From: Cynocephalus volans
Lineage: Eukaryota > Chordata > Mammalia > Dermoptera > Cynocephalidae
Direction: 5' to 3'
Assembly (NCBI RefSeq): GCF_027409185.1
Contig: NC_084469.1
Span: forward strand, 85,719,918 to 85,783,917
DNA: 64,000 nucleotides
The first letter of the stretch is position 1. Each line of letters begins with the position of its first letter. Shown here one piece after another: positions 33,561-46,140 of the stretch. The translations under genes were made by a program, and so were the position numbers. Under the pieces are notes generated by a model. The model ran no database searches and was not told the DNA's origin. It saw nothing but the letters and a program-made list of their open reading frames with translations.

Positions 33561-34335
33561 GATTGCTCTGGCTAGTACTTCCAACACTATGTTGAATAAG
33601 AGTGGTGAGAGTGGGCATCCTTGTCTAGTTCCTGTTCTTAAAGGAAAAGCTTTCAGCTTTTCCCCATTCAGGATGATATTGGCAGTGGGTTTATCCTATA
33701 TGGCTTTAATTATGTTGAGATACTTTCCATCTATATCTAACTTATAGAGGGTCTTTGTCATGAATGAGTGTTGAATTTTATCAAATGCTTTTTCAGCATC
33801 TATAGAGATGATCATATGGTCCTTGTGTTTGATTTTATTAATATGGTGTATCACATTTATTGATTTGCGTATGTTGAACCAACCTTGCATCCCTGGGATG
33901 AATCCCACTTGATCGTGGTGAATAATTTTACGTATGTGTTGCTGTATTCTGTTTGTTAGTATTTTAGTGAGGATTTTTGCATCTGTATTCATCAAGGATA
34001 TCGGCCTGTAGTTTTCTTTTTTGTTTATATCTTTACCTGGTTTTGGTATCAGGATGATGTTTGCTTCATAGAATGAGTTTGGGAGATTTGTGTCTGTTTC
34101 AGTCTTTTGGAATAGTTTGTAAAGAATCAGTGTCAATTTTCTTTGAATGTTTGGTAAAATTCTGCTGTGAATCCATCTGGTCCTGGGCTTTTCTTTGTTG
34201 GGAGCCTTCTGATAACCACTTTAATCTCCTTTATTGTTATTGGTCTGTTCAAATTTTCTACGTCTTCTTGGCTCAGTTTTGGGAACTGTGTGTGTCCAGA
34301 AATTTATCCATTTCCTCCAGATTTTCATATTTGTG
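33561..34335 (-). pseudogene. second young L1: ORF2 reverse-transcriptase part, 5'-truncated
   Basis: Continues ORF2 upstream of the nested insertion. It includes segments matching [34 protein letters not shown] and [11 protein letters not shown], with frameshifts near 33690 and 34140. Similarity to the other L1 stops at about 34335, corresponding to its position 18620, so the element is 5'-truncated. No convincing target duplication pairs the left flank (aggaaaccag) with the right flank. Confidence 0.85.
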
Positions 34336-35359
34336 TATATTTATTCATTTTGTGTACAGTATACACAAAATAGTTTCATAAGTACTACATTAAGATCACT
34401 GTCACCAAGAAACCTATGAAGTAAAGTTGAGGGTTTCTTTGTATTCCCTTTTGCTTTTATAGAATTAACCTCCTTAGAGTGTACAGTTAGGGTGCTGATC
34501 TTAAAAGTTACTTGAATTAATTTTTTTCTTTGTGCTTCTATCTTGGATTTGATATACAGTTTCTATTTTTATTGAATTTTAGTATTTGCTTTTTTATGTC
34601 TTTCACTCAATTTTATTTTATGAATGCATAAAACATTTACATGATTAAAAATCACAACTGTATCAAAAGCTATACTAAATAATTCATTCCTATCCCTGCT
34701 CCTATATGCCCCTATAGATAACTGTTTTCGTTAATGGTTTTTCCTTTCTGTGTTTCTTCTTAAAAAATAAACAAATGCTTAAATATATCCTCTTTGTCCC
34801 CCCTCCACCCTCCCCTCCTGCTTACACAAAAGGTAGCATATTATATTTTATTTTATCTCAGTAAATGACATACCTGAGAATTACTCAGGTTCATAGAGAT
34901 ATTAATCCTATTTTGTGGTTGCATAGTACTTCATTGTGTGGGTATATTATCAGATATTCAACTGGTATTCTCTCGATGGGCATTTGGTGATTTTCAGTCT
35001 CTTGATAGTACAAATAATGCCTCTGTGAATCACATTATGTGTAGGTTGTTTCTCATTTTTGAAGTAACTTCAGGTGAAGTCCTAGAGGTGTGATTACTTG
35101 GTCAAAGGGTAAATTGGTTTAGTGTTATCCATATTTATAATCACCTTCTCAAAGAACTATTACCCTCAATTTAATTTTGCAATATTAATTAAAAAGAGTT
35201 AAGAAGAATATGATTGATGTCCAAAAGCTAGAAAACAGTGTTTTGAGTTCCTTTAATTGGCTGTTTCTTGTGATCTCCACTGCCATTTTCCAAGTTATCA
35301 TTTCTCACTTGGAAGCAGTAATTCCTGGCTGGTCTTGGTGGTTCCACTCTTGTTGACCT
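34336..35359 (-). mobile_element. old L1-type 3' end, antisense
   Basis: From about 34555 the wording (aatgcataaaacatttacat, ggttgcatagtacttcattg, gatgggcatttggtgatttt) is that of an ancient L1 or HAL1 3' UTR in reverse. The first 200 bases are unassigned and hold a small hairpin at 34347-34371 (10-bp arms). Confidence 0.55.
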
Positions 35360-35580
35360 CCTCCCTATTTTCCACAATAGTCTTTTAAGAATGTAAATTG
35401 CATTGTGTCATTTTGTTGCTGTCCTGTTTGTAATCCTTTGGTGGCTTCATATTGTACTTAGGATAAAACCTGGGATTGTTAAAATGAGGTTTGAGACCCT
35501 TGTATTGGCTGACCTGTCTCTTTCTAGGTTCATTTCTGGCTATTTTTCCCACTTATTTGCCATACCTTAAGATAATGACA
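35360..35580 (-). mobile_element. L2 relic
   Basis: Phrases tcttttaagaatgtaaattg, ggtggcttcatattgtactt, aggataaaacctggg and tattggctgacctgtctctt follow the well-known L2 3' region. The strand call is tentative. Confidence 0.6.
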
Positions 35581-36453
35581 TGTTTTGGGGGGAGCAGAAT
35601 ACCCTAAATATGTTTCTGTTAAAACTACTATGTTTTTTAAAAGGAGAGATAGCAAAAATATCCCATTTAACTGATGAACTTGGCTGTTGTTCCTCATCTT
35701 TTGATTTCTTATGTGAACTGTGTATTATTAAAGTTACTGTAAATAAGTGGGTGCTTTTTTTAGAGGGGGGGGAACCCAGTTATGTGCTGGGCACTGTCCT
35801 CGATACTGCAATACATAGGGTATCTTTTCTGCCCTCAAGGAACTCAGACTTGTAGGGAAATGTGTTAACAGAAAACATAATACAGAGTGATAATTGTTCT
35901 CTTTCTAATTCTTTGCTTGTCATTTTCTTCTCAACTTTCTGTTTCTGCCTCCATCTTTTCACTGAAATTTTTCTAGCTAAAGTTATTTTTATCTCACGTG
36001 CCAAACTCAGTAGACCCTATTCAGTTCTGGGTTTACTTGACCTCTTTGCTTCATTTGAAACTTTGCTTCTTGGTAAACTCTGTTCTTCAGGAACTTTTGT
36101 GACTGCTTTTCTTTGGTTCTCCTATCTCTTTCATTGTTCCTGCTTGGTCTCTTTAGTTTCTTCATCTAATTATTAAATGTTAGTAATCCCTGTACTTTCC
36201 TTCTTTGGCTTTCGTTTCTTCTCACTCTGCGTGTCCTCACCTATATAATCCTACGGGCTCACACTGCTCTTGCCCAGACCTGTTGAGTACCTTCTCTTGG
36301 ATGGCCCATCAGCAGCTCAGTCTCATTTACTAAAATTAAATTTACTATCTTCTTCCCCAATCTACATATTGTACATCCTCATCCTGATCCAGGGCAACAT
36401 CATTCAAATCAGATTCTTGTCAGCCTACCTTTCTCCGTCTCCTTCATACTTGC
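35581..36453 (+). other. URI1 intron 1, unassigned
   Basis: No exon or repeat I can name. Several open frames (for example 35580-35855 and 35862-36176) are AT-rich, not bounded by splice motifs and show no known protein. Confidence 0.4.
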
Positions 36454-36834
36454 TGTATTAGGCCATTGTGTTGCTATATAACAAAATACCTGAGACTGAG
36501 TAGTTTATAAAGAAACAGGGTTTATTTGGCTCACGATTCTGGGACAGCTGCTACTTCTTTCTACTCATGACTGAAAATGGCAGGGCAGCCAGTGGGTGCA
36601 AGTAGATCATATGGTGAGAGGAAACGAGGGAGGGGGAGGTGCCAGGGTCCTTTAAACAACCAACTCTCAAGAGAACTAATTGAGTGAGAACTCACTCACT
36701 ACTGCATCGACCCCCATCACTGATTTATTAATGAGGCATCTGCCCCCATGAAACAAACACCTCCCAACTCTAATGTTTTGGTTTCAGACCTTAATGTGAA
36801 CTTTTGGGGAACAACATATCCAAACTAAATGTCA
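36454..36834 (-). mobile_element. MaLR-type (MST/THE1-like) LTR, antisense
   Basis: Reverse orientation: tgtattaggccattgtgttg, acaaaatacctgagactgag, tttataaagaaacaggg, then cccccatgaaacaaacacct. Possible 5-bp duplications are cttgc (36449-36453) and cctgc (36835-36839). Confidence 0.7.
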
Positions 36835-36836
36835 CC

Positions 36837-37193
36837 TGCTATGGTTTGAATGTTTGCGTCCCCCAAATTCTTATGTTGAAATCTAATCACTGATATGATG
36901 GTGTTATATTGTGGGACCTTTGGGAGGTGATTGATTAGATCACAAGGGCAGAGCACTCAATAGAGGGATTAGTGTCCTTATAAAGGAGGCTCCAGAGAGC
37001 TGCCTTGCCCATGTCACCGTGGTGGCAGAAGGAAGGTGGTGCCATCTGAGCCATCAGACACCACACACCAAATCTGTGGGCCTTGATCTTGGACTTCCTA
37101 ACCTCCAGAACTGTGAGGAATACATTTCTGTTCTTTATAAGGCCCCCCCCCGTTTATGGTATTTTGTTATATCAGCCCTAATGGACTCAGACA
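36837..37193 (+). mobile_element. MLT1-like LTR, sense
   Basis: Begins tgctatggtttgaatgtttg, continues ttgggaggtgattgattaga, cttataaaggaggctccaga and ctccagaactgtgaggaata, and ends atggactcagaca. It stands head to head with the LTR on its left. A C9 run lies at 37143-37151. Confidence 0.75.
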
Positions 37194-37249
37194 GTATAAC
37201 ATCCACTAATTTTCTTAATCTTGTCATTCTACCTATATAATCTATGTGC

Positions 37250-38590
37250 TCTATTTTTTAAGGACCACCGTCTTAAGTTAGGCTCTTACTGGAAAAATAA
37301 TATGCCACATTTTTCAGTTAAATGTTTCTATGTGCCTGATACTGTTAGTCTTTTTAATTGTAAGTATTCTGGTGTTACCTCATTGTGCTTTTATTTGGCA
37401 TTTCTAATCTGTGAACATGTTTTATCTCTGTTTATTTAGATCTTTAAATTAGCTCATCCTTTACTGGGTTGGGGTTTACCCGTCTTGCCATATGGTTTCC
37501 ATTTGTCACATTTGTTTTTATTCCTTTGTTTTTCTTTTGTGCTAACAAAATATTTTATATTCTATTTTACATGCTATTAGCTTTATAGTTATAAAATTTT
37601 AATTTTCCTTTTAGTTATTACCCTAGAGATTACAAAATGCATTCTTATTGCAGTCTACCTTAAATTAGTAGGAAATTATTCTCTAGTCTTCTAAATTTTG
37701 CATCTTCTGAAATTGTTCAGTCTTCTGATAGTTTAATTTCATTAACCATTTCTCCCTCATTTGTGCTGTCATATATTTACCTGTATATGTTTTTAACACC
37801 AAAGATGTTAGAATTAATTGTTTGAAACATTCTATTTTTGTTTTTATTTAATTGTAAACTGGCAAGTTAAAACTTTTTTTCTTCAATACTTTAAAGATGT
37901 CATTCTATTATCTTTTGACTTCCTTCACTTCTCTTAGAGTATTACATCATGCTTATGTTTTCTTCTCAGAAGAATTTGTGTATTTTTTTCCTGTCTGTTT
38001 TTTGATTTTTTTCTTCATTTTGGTTTTCAGAAGTTTGATTGTGATGTGCCTAGATATGGTTTTCTCTGTACTTAGCCTGCTTTGAGTATGTAGTTTCTTG
38101 AATCTGTAATTTGATATCTCTTGTCAGTTTCAGAAAAAAATTCTTATTCACTCTTAAATTCTGGTTCTGTGTCATTGTCTCTCTCTACTTTTGGTACTTT
38201 AAATACACATATGTTAGATGTTGCTACTTTGTCTCATATCTGTTACTCTCTTGTGTACTTTCTATCTTCCTTTCACTTCATATGCCAATTTGAGTGTTTT
38301 CTATTGACCTATATTCCTGTTCATTAATTCTCTGTTCTCATGTATCTAATCTGCTATTAAAATCATCTACTGAATTCTTAATTTGAATTACTGTATTTTT
38401 TATTTCAGAATTTATGTTTGGAAATTTTTAAAAGGATTCCAGATCTCTGTTGCCATCTTCAACCTTCATTCTATTTACATGAATGTATTAGTCATAAAGT
38501 TACTATCTTATAACTGTAACATGTAAATCAAATAGGGGTCTGTTTCTGTTTCTTTTTTTGTCAACAGCTCCTGTTTTTATAGACCACCTT
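37250..38590 (-). mobile_element. old L1-derived sequence, antisense
   Basis: T-rich sequence whose wording (gtgatgtgcctagatatggt, gtagtttcttgaatctgtaa) matches the reverse of ancient L1 5' regions. Borders are diffuse. No gene. Confidence 0.5.
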
Positions 38591-39998
38591 TTGTAATTTT
38601 TGAGTGGATGCCAAATATTGTAGTGAAAAGACTCTAGATGATGGTTCTCTCCTTCAAAAAGGCTTAAGTTTTCTTTTAGCAACCAGAGTAATCCACAGTG
38701 GAGTGTGTCTTTTTCAAAAATTATGTGATCATGTATGTGTGGCTCTGTTATCTCATTCTGTTCTGTTGGATTATTTGGCTATACTTGCACCAGTTCCACA
38801 CTTTCTTAATTATTTTAGTTTTATAATAGGTCTTGATATCTGGTGGTAAAATTCCTCTAGCTTTGTTGTTCTTCAAGATTGTTTTTACTATTCTTGACTC
38901 TGCTTTTTCATGTATATTTTAGGATCAGCCTTCCAGTAGTAACAAAATAACCTGCTGAGGTTTTGCTTGGAGTACATTGAATCAAAGATCAATTTGGGGA
39001 GAACTGACATGTTTATAATATTAAGTTTTTAAATTCATAAGCATGATTCATTTATTTAGTTCTTCTGAAACTTCTCTCAGTTTTAGCTTTTTAAAGTGTA
39101 TAAATTTCGCATGTGTTAGATTTACTTCTAGATAAAAGTAAATGTTTTGTTACTTTTATTGTATTTTGTAATTTATTTGCTTTTTTTTTTTTTTTTTTGC
39201 TGGTATAGACCTACTTGATTTTTACATATTGACTTTGTTAAATTTACTTGAGTTCTAATTGCTTGTCTGTGTATTCTGTTAATATGTGTGTAGTTATATA
39301 TAAGCATGTTTTCTTTGAATAATGGCAGTTTTATTCTTTCCAGTTCTTAAGGCCTTTTATGTTTTGTTTCATTTTTTTTTCTTATTGCATGATCTAGAAC
39401 CTTTATTATAGTGATAAATAGAAGTAGTGATAGTGGATTTACCATACCAAGGGGACAGCTTTAATTAATTTCACCATTACAAGTGATATTTGCTGTAGGC
39501 TTTTTGTAGCTTCTCTTTATGAAAATAAGGAATTTTTCTCCTTTTTGTAGTTTGCTAATTTTATCATGAATGGATGCTGAATTTTATCAAAAGCTTTTAA
39601 CTGTGTTTATTGAGATATTAATGTAGTGAAATACGTTGACTCTTTAAAAATATTAAAACATATTGCATACTTGTAGTAAACTCACTTGTTAATGATATGT
39701 TTACCTTTTTATATATTGCTAGATTAAATTTGGTAATAGTTTGTTAAGGTATTTTGTTTCTGTGTTTCGTGAGGGCTATTGGTCTGTAATTTTCTTATAA
39801 TTTCCATGTTAGGTTTTGGTTTCAGGGTTATGCTGACCTCATAAAACACCTCCCATTTTTGTATACTTTGTAAAAGAGTTCGTATATGATTATATGATTG
39901 GTAATAGTTCCTAACTTAATATTTGGAAGAATTCATCCATGAAACTGTCTGGGCCTCCTTGGAGATTTTGTATAGATTTTAAAATAGACTTAATTTTT
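38591..39998 (-). mobile_element. old L1 ORF2, antisense, 3' part
   Basis: The reverse of ORF2 from the post-RT region (cttgcaccagttccacactt) through the RT (tgatagtggatttaccatac; atgaatggatgctgaatttt) towards its N-terminal side (tgaaactgtctgggcctcct). Continues after the pyrimidine tract at about 40320. A poly(T) run lies at 39181-39198. Confidence 0.7.
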
Positions 39999-40296
39999 CC
40001 TTTCTTCTCTTTCTCTTTCTCTCTCTCTCTCCCCCTCCCTCTCCCCATCCCCTCTCTCCCCCTCCCCTCCCTTTCTCCCCATCTCTTCCCCTCCCTCTAC
40101 CTCCCTCTCTCCCCCTCCCCTCCCTTTCTCCCCCTCTCTTCCCCTCCCCCTCCCTCCCTCTCTCCCCCTCCCCCTCCCTCTATCTCCCTCTCTCCCACTC
40201 CCCCTCCCTCTATCTCCCTCTCTCCTACTCCCCCTCCCTCTGTCTCCCTCCCTTTATCTCCCTCTCTCCCTCCCTCTGCCTCTCTTTCCCTCTGTA
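39999..40296 (+). repeat. 300-bp pyrimidine tract (CT-rich) in URI1 intron 1
   Basis: Almost pure C and T on the + strand. It starts as tctctttctctctctctc and becomes imperfect tandem units of ccctccctctatctccctct type. Purine interruptions are rare. Such polypurine-polypyrimidine mirror tracts can adopt triplex (H-DNA) structure in vitro. It interrupts an old L1. Confidence 0.9.
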
Positions 40297-41885
40297 ATAG
40301 TGAGAAGGGCATAAAGATCTCTTAACTGACCGAAATATTAATCGCCATAACTCACTACCTTTGGACTAGCCTCAGACTCAACTTTTTTGTTAGTTAAAGG
40401 ACTATTCAGATTCCCTGTGTCTCATTATGTCAGTTTTAGGAAATATGATTTTCAAGGAATTGTCTAATTTTTTGATTCTACTGTCCTTGAGTTGTTCATA
40501 ATATCCCCTTATCTTTTTAATATCTTTAGGTTTGGTAGTGATGTCCTCTTTTTAACTGCTGTTATCGTCATGCCTTGCTTAACATCAGAGATACCTTCTG
40601 AGAAATGCGTTGTTAGGTGATTTTGTTGTTGTGGGAACATCATAGGGTGTACTTACACAAACCTAGGTGGTATAGCCTACTGCACACCTTGGTTCTTTGG
40701 TATTGCCTGTTGCTCCCAGGCTACAAACCTGTAGGGCATGTTATACTGAATACTGTATATAATTGTAACACAGTGGTATTTTATATCTCTAAAAATGTCT
40801 AAACATAGAAAAGGAATTTTTCAGCTTCATTATTATCTTTTTGGACCATTGTTATCATATGCATTTCATCGTTGACCGAAATGTCATTATGTGGCACGTG
40901 ACTGTATTTGTAATTTGTGGGTTTTTTTCCCCCTTGATTTCTTTTCCTAGAGATTTATCAATTTTATCAACCTTTTTGAAGAACTGATTTTTGGTTTTGT
41001 TGATTTTTCTTTTTAGTAATTCTACTTTCTCTTTATTGATTTCTGCTCTTACCTTTTTCTTTTAAATTTCCCTTTGGCTTTAATTTTTTTTAGCTTTTTG
41101 AGATGAAGTCTTAGATCATTGATATTTACCTTTCTTTCTTAATAATATATGCATTTTGAGTTTTAAGTTTTTCTCTAATAATCGCCTTACTTACCCCACA
41201 CATTGTGTATGTCATTTTCATTATCAGTCAGTTAAAAATATTTTCTAATTTCTGTCATGATTTGCTCATTGGCCCATGAGTAAGAAATGTGTTCCTTAAT
41301 TTCCAAACATTAGTATTTTCTACTTAATTTTTTGCTTTTGACAGCATGTTTAATTCTACTGTGGTCAGAGAACACATAACTGAAATTTAAGTCTTGCTAT
41401 ATAGCCTAATATATGGTCTTTTTTGGTAAATGGTTCATAATTTACTTGGAACCAAAGAATGTTAATGCTGCAGTTTTTGAGTTCAGTATGTTTGTTAGCT
41501 GTTTGCAAATTTTATCGGTTATCAAGAGATGTGTAGTAAAATCTTCACTATGATTGTAGATTAATCTTTTTTTTCTATTTTTCCCAATCTTTGCTTTATA
41601 TATTTTAAAGCTGTGTTATTCAGTGAATACAGAATCAGGATTCTGATAACTTCCTGGTTAGTTGATCTGTTTACCATTCTCAAATATTTTTCTCTCTCAT
41701 GATGCTTCTTCAAGTCTTGTTTGTTGAATATTAGTATGGTCACACCAGAGTGTTCAAAGTGTGTCTCTTCTAAACAGCATATATTTGTGGTTTTACTGTT
41801 CAGTCTGGACATCTTTTCCTTTTATTTAGAGTGTTTATTCAGTTATATATAATGGAATTACTGATATATTCAGTTTAATTTTATC
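40297..41885 (-). mobile_element. old L1 ORF2, antisense, N-terminal part including endonuclease
   Basis: Continues the L1 of 38.6-40.0 kb. On the minus strand near 41800-41760 the frame reads RLNSKTTNICCLEETHF, the L1 endonuclease motif with its catalytic Glu. Many stops. A TA-flanked DNA transposon interrupts it at 40565-40904. Confidence 0.72.
40565..40904. mobile_element. non-autonomous DNA transposon, 340 bp, TA-flanked
   Basis: TA stands at 40563-40564 and 40905-40906. The ends tcgtcatgccttgcttaaca and (reverse) cagtcacgtgccacataatg are imperfect inverted repeats. Internal wording (ggtgtacttacacaaaccta, ggctacaaacctgtagggca) is that of a common mammalian Tigger-like element in my memory. 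No transposase frame. Confidence 0.7.
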
Positions 41886-42660
41886 ATTTTCTGTTTGACT
41901 TTATTTTTTAAAATAGTAGTAAAGTTTACATAACAAATTTATCATTTCAGTCATTTTTAAGTGTATAGTTCAATGGTGTTAAGTTCATTAACATTGTTGA
42001 TTAACCTTAACTACCATTCATCTTTAGAACTTTTTTTTTTAATCTTGCAAAACTGAAACTCTATACCCATTGCACGATAACTCCATATATCTCCCTCCCC
42101 CATACCCTGGCAAACAGCATTCTGCTTTCTGTCTCTATGAATTTGATTACTCTAGGTACCTGATATAAGTAGACTTACATAGTATTTGTCTTTTTGTGAC
42201 TGGCTTATTTCACTTAGCATAATATCTTCAGGGTTCAGCCATGTTGAAGCATATGTCAGAATTTACTTCCTTTTTAGGCCTGAATAATATTCTATATTAT
42301 AGAATTTATTGTAGATTGTATTATGCAATTTTGTTTATTCTTCTGTCAGTGGATAATGGGGTTGCCTCCATCTTTTGGCTATTATGAATAATATTGCTGT
42401 GAACATGGGTGTGCAAATATATGTTTAAGGCTCTGGTTTCCATTCTTTTGTGTATATTCAAAGATGGAATTTCTGGATCATATGATAATTCTATGTTTAA
42501 TTTTTAAGGGACTGCCATACTGTTTTCCACAGTGTCTGTACCAGTTAGTTCACAAAGGTTCCAGCTTCTCCATGTAGTCGGCAACACATATTTGTTGTTC
42601 TTGTTTTTTTGTAATGGCCATCCTAATGAGGGTGAAGTGGTATCTTATTGAAGTTCTATT
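41886..42660 (-). mobile_element. old L1 3' end, antisense
   Basis: A separate L1 3' end in reverse: gtgtatagttcaatggtgtt, tgtctctatgaatttgatta, gactggcttatttcacttag, atggggttgcctccatcttt, tgtgcaaatatatgttt. It parallels 13.42-14.10 kb, so it is a second copy of a similar old family. Confidence 0.75.
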
Positions 42661-44930
42661 TGACCATTTATGTTCTTTTTTCTCTGCTTTTTTCCTCCTT
42701 CCTTCCTTTAGATTAATCAAACATGCCTTATTGTTACTTCCTCCTGTTAACTTGTTCATGATACATTCTTTTTTATTCCTTTCATACTGTACTTTATATG
42801 TACTTTGGTAGTAAATATAGTATGCATTTATACCTTTATACCATATATATTTTTTTCTTTTATGTTATTTCTTTTTACTGGGGAAATCTCTGGTTTTTCT
42901 AGAGATCACAGCATGCCACAGGATGCATTCATTTATCCATCCCACTTCCATTACTGCTTCCATGCATTTTTAATTCTACCCATTTTAAATACCACAATAC
43001 TGTATTTGATTGTTCTTTGTGGTCAATATTGATTTATTTTTTCAATTCCCCCGCCTTTTTTTCTGTAAAATTGCTCTTTAGTTCTTTCTGCATTCATATT
43101 ATTTTGAAGAATTCCTTTTTTTAAACAGGTCACATTTATTTAATAGCAAAATGTCTAATTTATTAAACTAGAATTTTTTTTAATCAACGTCTGCTGATAC
43201 AGATTTCTCTGTTGAAAATGATTTTATTTTTCCTTCACATTGGAGGATTTATTTGGTATGTACATAATTATAGATTTTCAGTATTTTTTCCAGCACTCGA
43301 TTTGATTCTATTATTTTCCTATTTCTGTCATTTTAGGTTGAAGTTAGCTCTAGCTCTAATTCTTGTTGCTTGTTTGAAGGCAGTGTACCTTCCTCCCCCA
43401 CTGCTCATAAAGTTTACTCTTTTTGTTTAGTTTCCATCATTGTAATTGTGTTGTGCTTTGATGTAATTTCTTTCTTTTTTTTTTTTTTTTTTTTATTTCT
43501 CTTGGGGTTCTTGGAGTTTCTTGAATCTGTTGATTGATACCTTCCTATCATTTTTTGAAAACCCAGAATTCAAGATCTTTTCAAATATTGCTTCTGTTAC
43601 ATTCTCATTTCCCTCTTTTTGTGGCTCTTAAGTCACACTGTATATCACATGTATCTTATGGGTCTTTTCCATATTTTCCACTTTTTATTTTTAAATCTCT
43701 GGGCTTTAATTTGTATATTTTGTATTGACCTGTCATCAAGATAAAAAATTCTAATTTCTGCTGTTTTATCTCCTTTTAACACCATTTATTGAGTTAATTT
43801 TAAATACTTCTGTTGTAGAATTTCCATTTGATTCTTTTTTTATATAGATTTCAGTTCTTTAATGGAATGTGCCATACTTTTCATATATTTCTTTAATCTT
43901 TTTCTCTGATTTCTTGAGCATATTAATTATTGTTATTTTAAAGTCCTAGTTTGTTAATAACTCCAGTATCTAGATTGCATGTTTGGTTCTGTTTTCTGTT
44001 TTTTTCCTTCTTCCTCTTAATATTTGGTCATATGGTCCTGTTTCTTGGCATCCTAGTAATTTTTGATTAAATTCAAGGATTGTGTCTCCTGAAGGTGATA
44101 TCTCCCTCTTGAAAAGGCTCACCTTTTCTTCTGCTAGATGGATAGAGTGGGAGCTGGTCACCTTAATCCAGGCGGGTACTGAATGGAGTGAAGGCTGGGT
44201 TGTTGTTTTAGTAAGGCATCTGATATTCCTGGTTCCTTCAGGGTGTTTATCTGAGAGCCTAATTTTGTTCACCAGGGCATCTTTCCTGTAGGCTTCTGAA
44301 CTCTAATTTTTTTTTTTTTATCCTAAGCTCGGCTTTTCAGAGTTTCAGTTTAGCATTTTGGCTCTTACAGCTTAACAATTTGACAAATGTCATGAGATGG
44401 AAAGCAGCTGTTTGCTTAAGACCTCTTCTATTTCTCATTTTGTTACTACAGCATTGTCAGACTGCCCGAGGTTCTTCTGCCTGTTTCTGTCTCCCAGCTG
44501 TGGCTGTCTGCTCAGGGGCCAACATAATTCGTATCTTCCTGCTTGTGCCCAGAATTGTCTGAGAAAAAAGTGGCTTCAGATTGTAAGCTCACTTCTCTAC
44601 AATTCTCTCCTCTCAGTGTTTAGTCCCTCTTGTCTTCATTGCTTTGGTAACTCTTGGATGCCTTTAAAGAGATGATTTTTGTATTCATCTGGCTTTTCTA
44701 GTTCTCAGAGAAATGATTGGTTTGTCACATGCTTATTGTCCTACTTGGAGTTAAAATTCTGGATTGAGTTTTGAAGTTATATAGCTACTTTCAGTGATTT
44801 AGCATTAATTTTACTACAGTCTCACTAATGGTGGTATTTTTAAAAAATGGAAATTTGCATTTTTAATTAGTGCAAAATGGTATTTCAAAGATTGCTTTGA
44901 CTTTTTTGTTACAAGTGAGGATATTCCCCC
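42661..44930 (-). mobile_element. old L1-derived T-rich sequence, antisense
   Basis: Diffuse remnants of an L1 5' region in reverse; for example 43505-43640 (cttggagtttcttgaatctg, caagatcttttcaaatattg) matches the wording at 38.0-38.2 kb. Poly(T) lies at 43473-43492 and a C12 run at 44926-44937. No gene seen. Confidence 0.5.
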
Positions 44931-45517
44931 CCCCCCCAATATTTCTACTATTTGTATTTGTTCTTTAATGAATTATTTGTTTCCGTTGAGTTCTTCACAG
45001 GCATATTATTGTTCTAACCTGTGTGGCAAGTTTACTACTCTGTTTTCTTCTTAGTTAATTGTAAACCACAGAAATGCTTAAAAGAAAGTTCTCTAAGAAT
45101 TTACTGTAAGAAGTGAGGAGGAACTCAAGGGCAGAAGTTTTGTGTGTGTGTGTTTTGTTTTCTTGCACATTTTTATCATCCCTTCATATATCAGCTGTTT
45201 TAGGTGGTTTGTTAGCTTGTGTAAATCCCATTGTGGTCATCCTTTCAGGACCAGACTCTAATCACCTCAGTTTTTATGTTCAAAGTGGATTAGGTTGGCC
45301 CAATTAGTGGCAGATATCTATCTACCTTCTCTGTTCACTGTGGCTGCAGATGGAGAAATGGGATTTTTTTTGCCTACTCTTTTTTTTAAATTTAAAAAAC
45401 ATATTTAATTCAGTGTACCTTAAGTATTATCATTTTGACATGTAGTCAATGTTAAAAAAAATTAATGAGATATTTGACATCATTTTTTCCTGTAACTTCT
45501 TTGTGATACAGTATGTA
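44931..45517 (+). other. URI1 intron 1, unassigned
   Basis: No repeat or exon that I can name; AT-rich. Confidence 0.35.
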
Positions 45518-46140
45518 TTTTTTTATTTTTTAATTTATTTTTTATTAGTATATTCATTGTTACAAATCATTCTTTATGCCCTTCATCCAGTCTCCCACCT
45601 CCTCCTCCTCCTCCCCCTCTAGTAACCATAGATTTGTTCTATCTGATAACTGTTCCTCTGTTCATTTGTTGCCTAGATGATTTGTCTAGTACTGAGACAG
45701 CTGTGATCAAGTACTCCCCTATTATTGAAAATCAGACACTTTTATTACTCTGGAGTGTGCTTTGTGGAGAGAGAAGACCTCTTTTATTTTATTTTATTTA
45801 TTTTTTTAGGTCTCTGCTCCTGCCTCTCCTTATGTCAATGCAGTTGCGAGTCTGGTGTGCCATCTGCACGGTGGCTGCTGTTATTGAGATTAGCCACTTT
45901 TGCGGCAGTCATGGCAATTGTGGTGGTTATGGTTTGCTACACGTGTGGAAATGGTGTTTTTGGTGTGCTCTTAACCTGGTTGTGGCTGGGTTCGGCTTCC
46001 TCCAGCTCCATCCATGCCTTGAGGAGGTGGGGGTCCCAGGGTGGTGGCGGCAGCTTGCCTAGTTGCAGCTGGGTTTGGCTTCCTCTGGCTCCATGCCTTG
46101 GGATCCCAGAGCTGCCTACTCTTGATGGAGAAGGGCAGAG
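45518..46140 (-). mobile_element. L1-derived composite, first: L1 3' UTR plus GC-rich repeats
   Basis: In reverse, the left part (45518-45760) is an L1-like 3' end (poly(T), gtatattcattgttacaaat, ttctatctgataactgttcc). After an A/T-rich junction (45781-45810) comes a GC-rich block with a direct repeat: gctgggttcggcttcctcca at 45984 and gctgggtttggcttcctctg at 46068. No ORF1 or ORF2. Target duplications not established. Confidence 0.5.

Noticed and set aside
31289..34335. Target duplication for the second young L1
   Set aside because: Flanks aggaaaccag and tatttgtgta do not match; a 5' inversion or later loss cannot be excluded.
39939..40325. 128-codon Ser/Pro/Leu-rich frame
   Set aside because: It is the pyrimidine tract translated; low complexity with no start context or splice borders.
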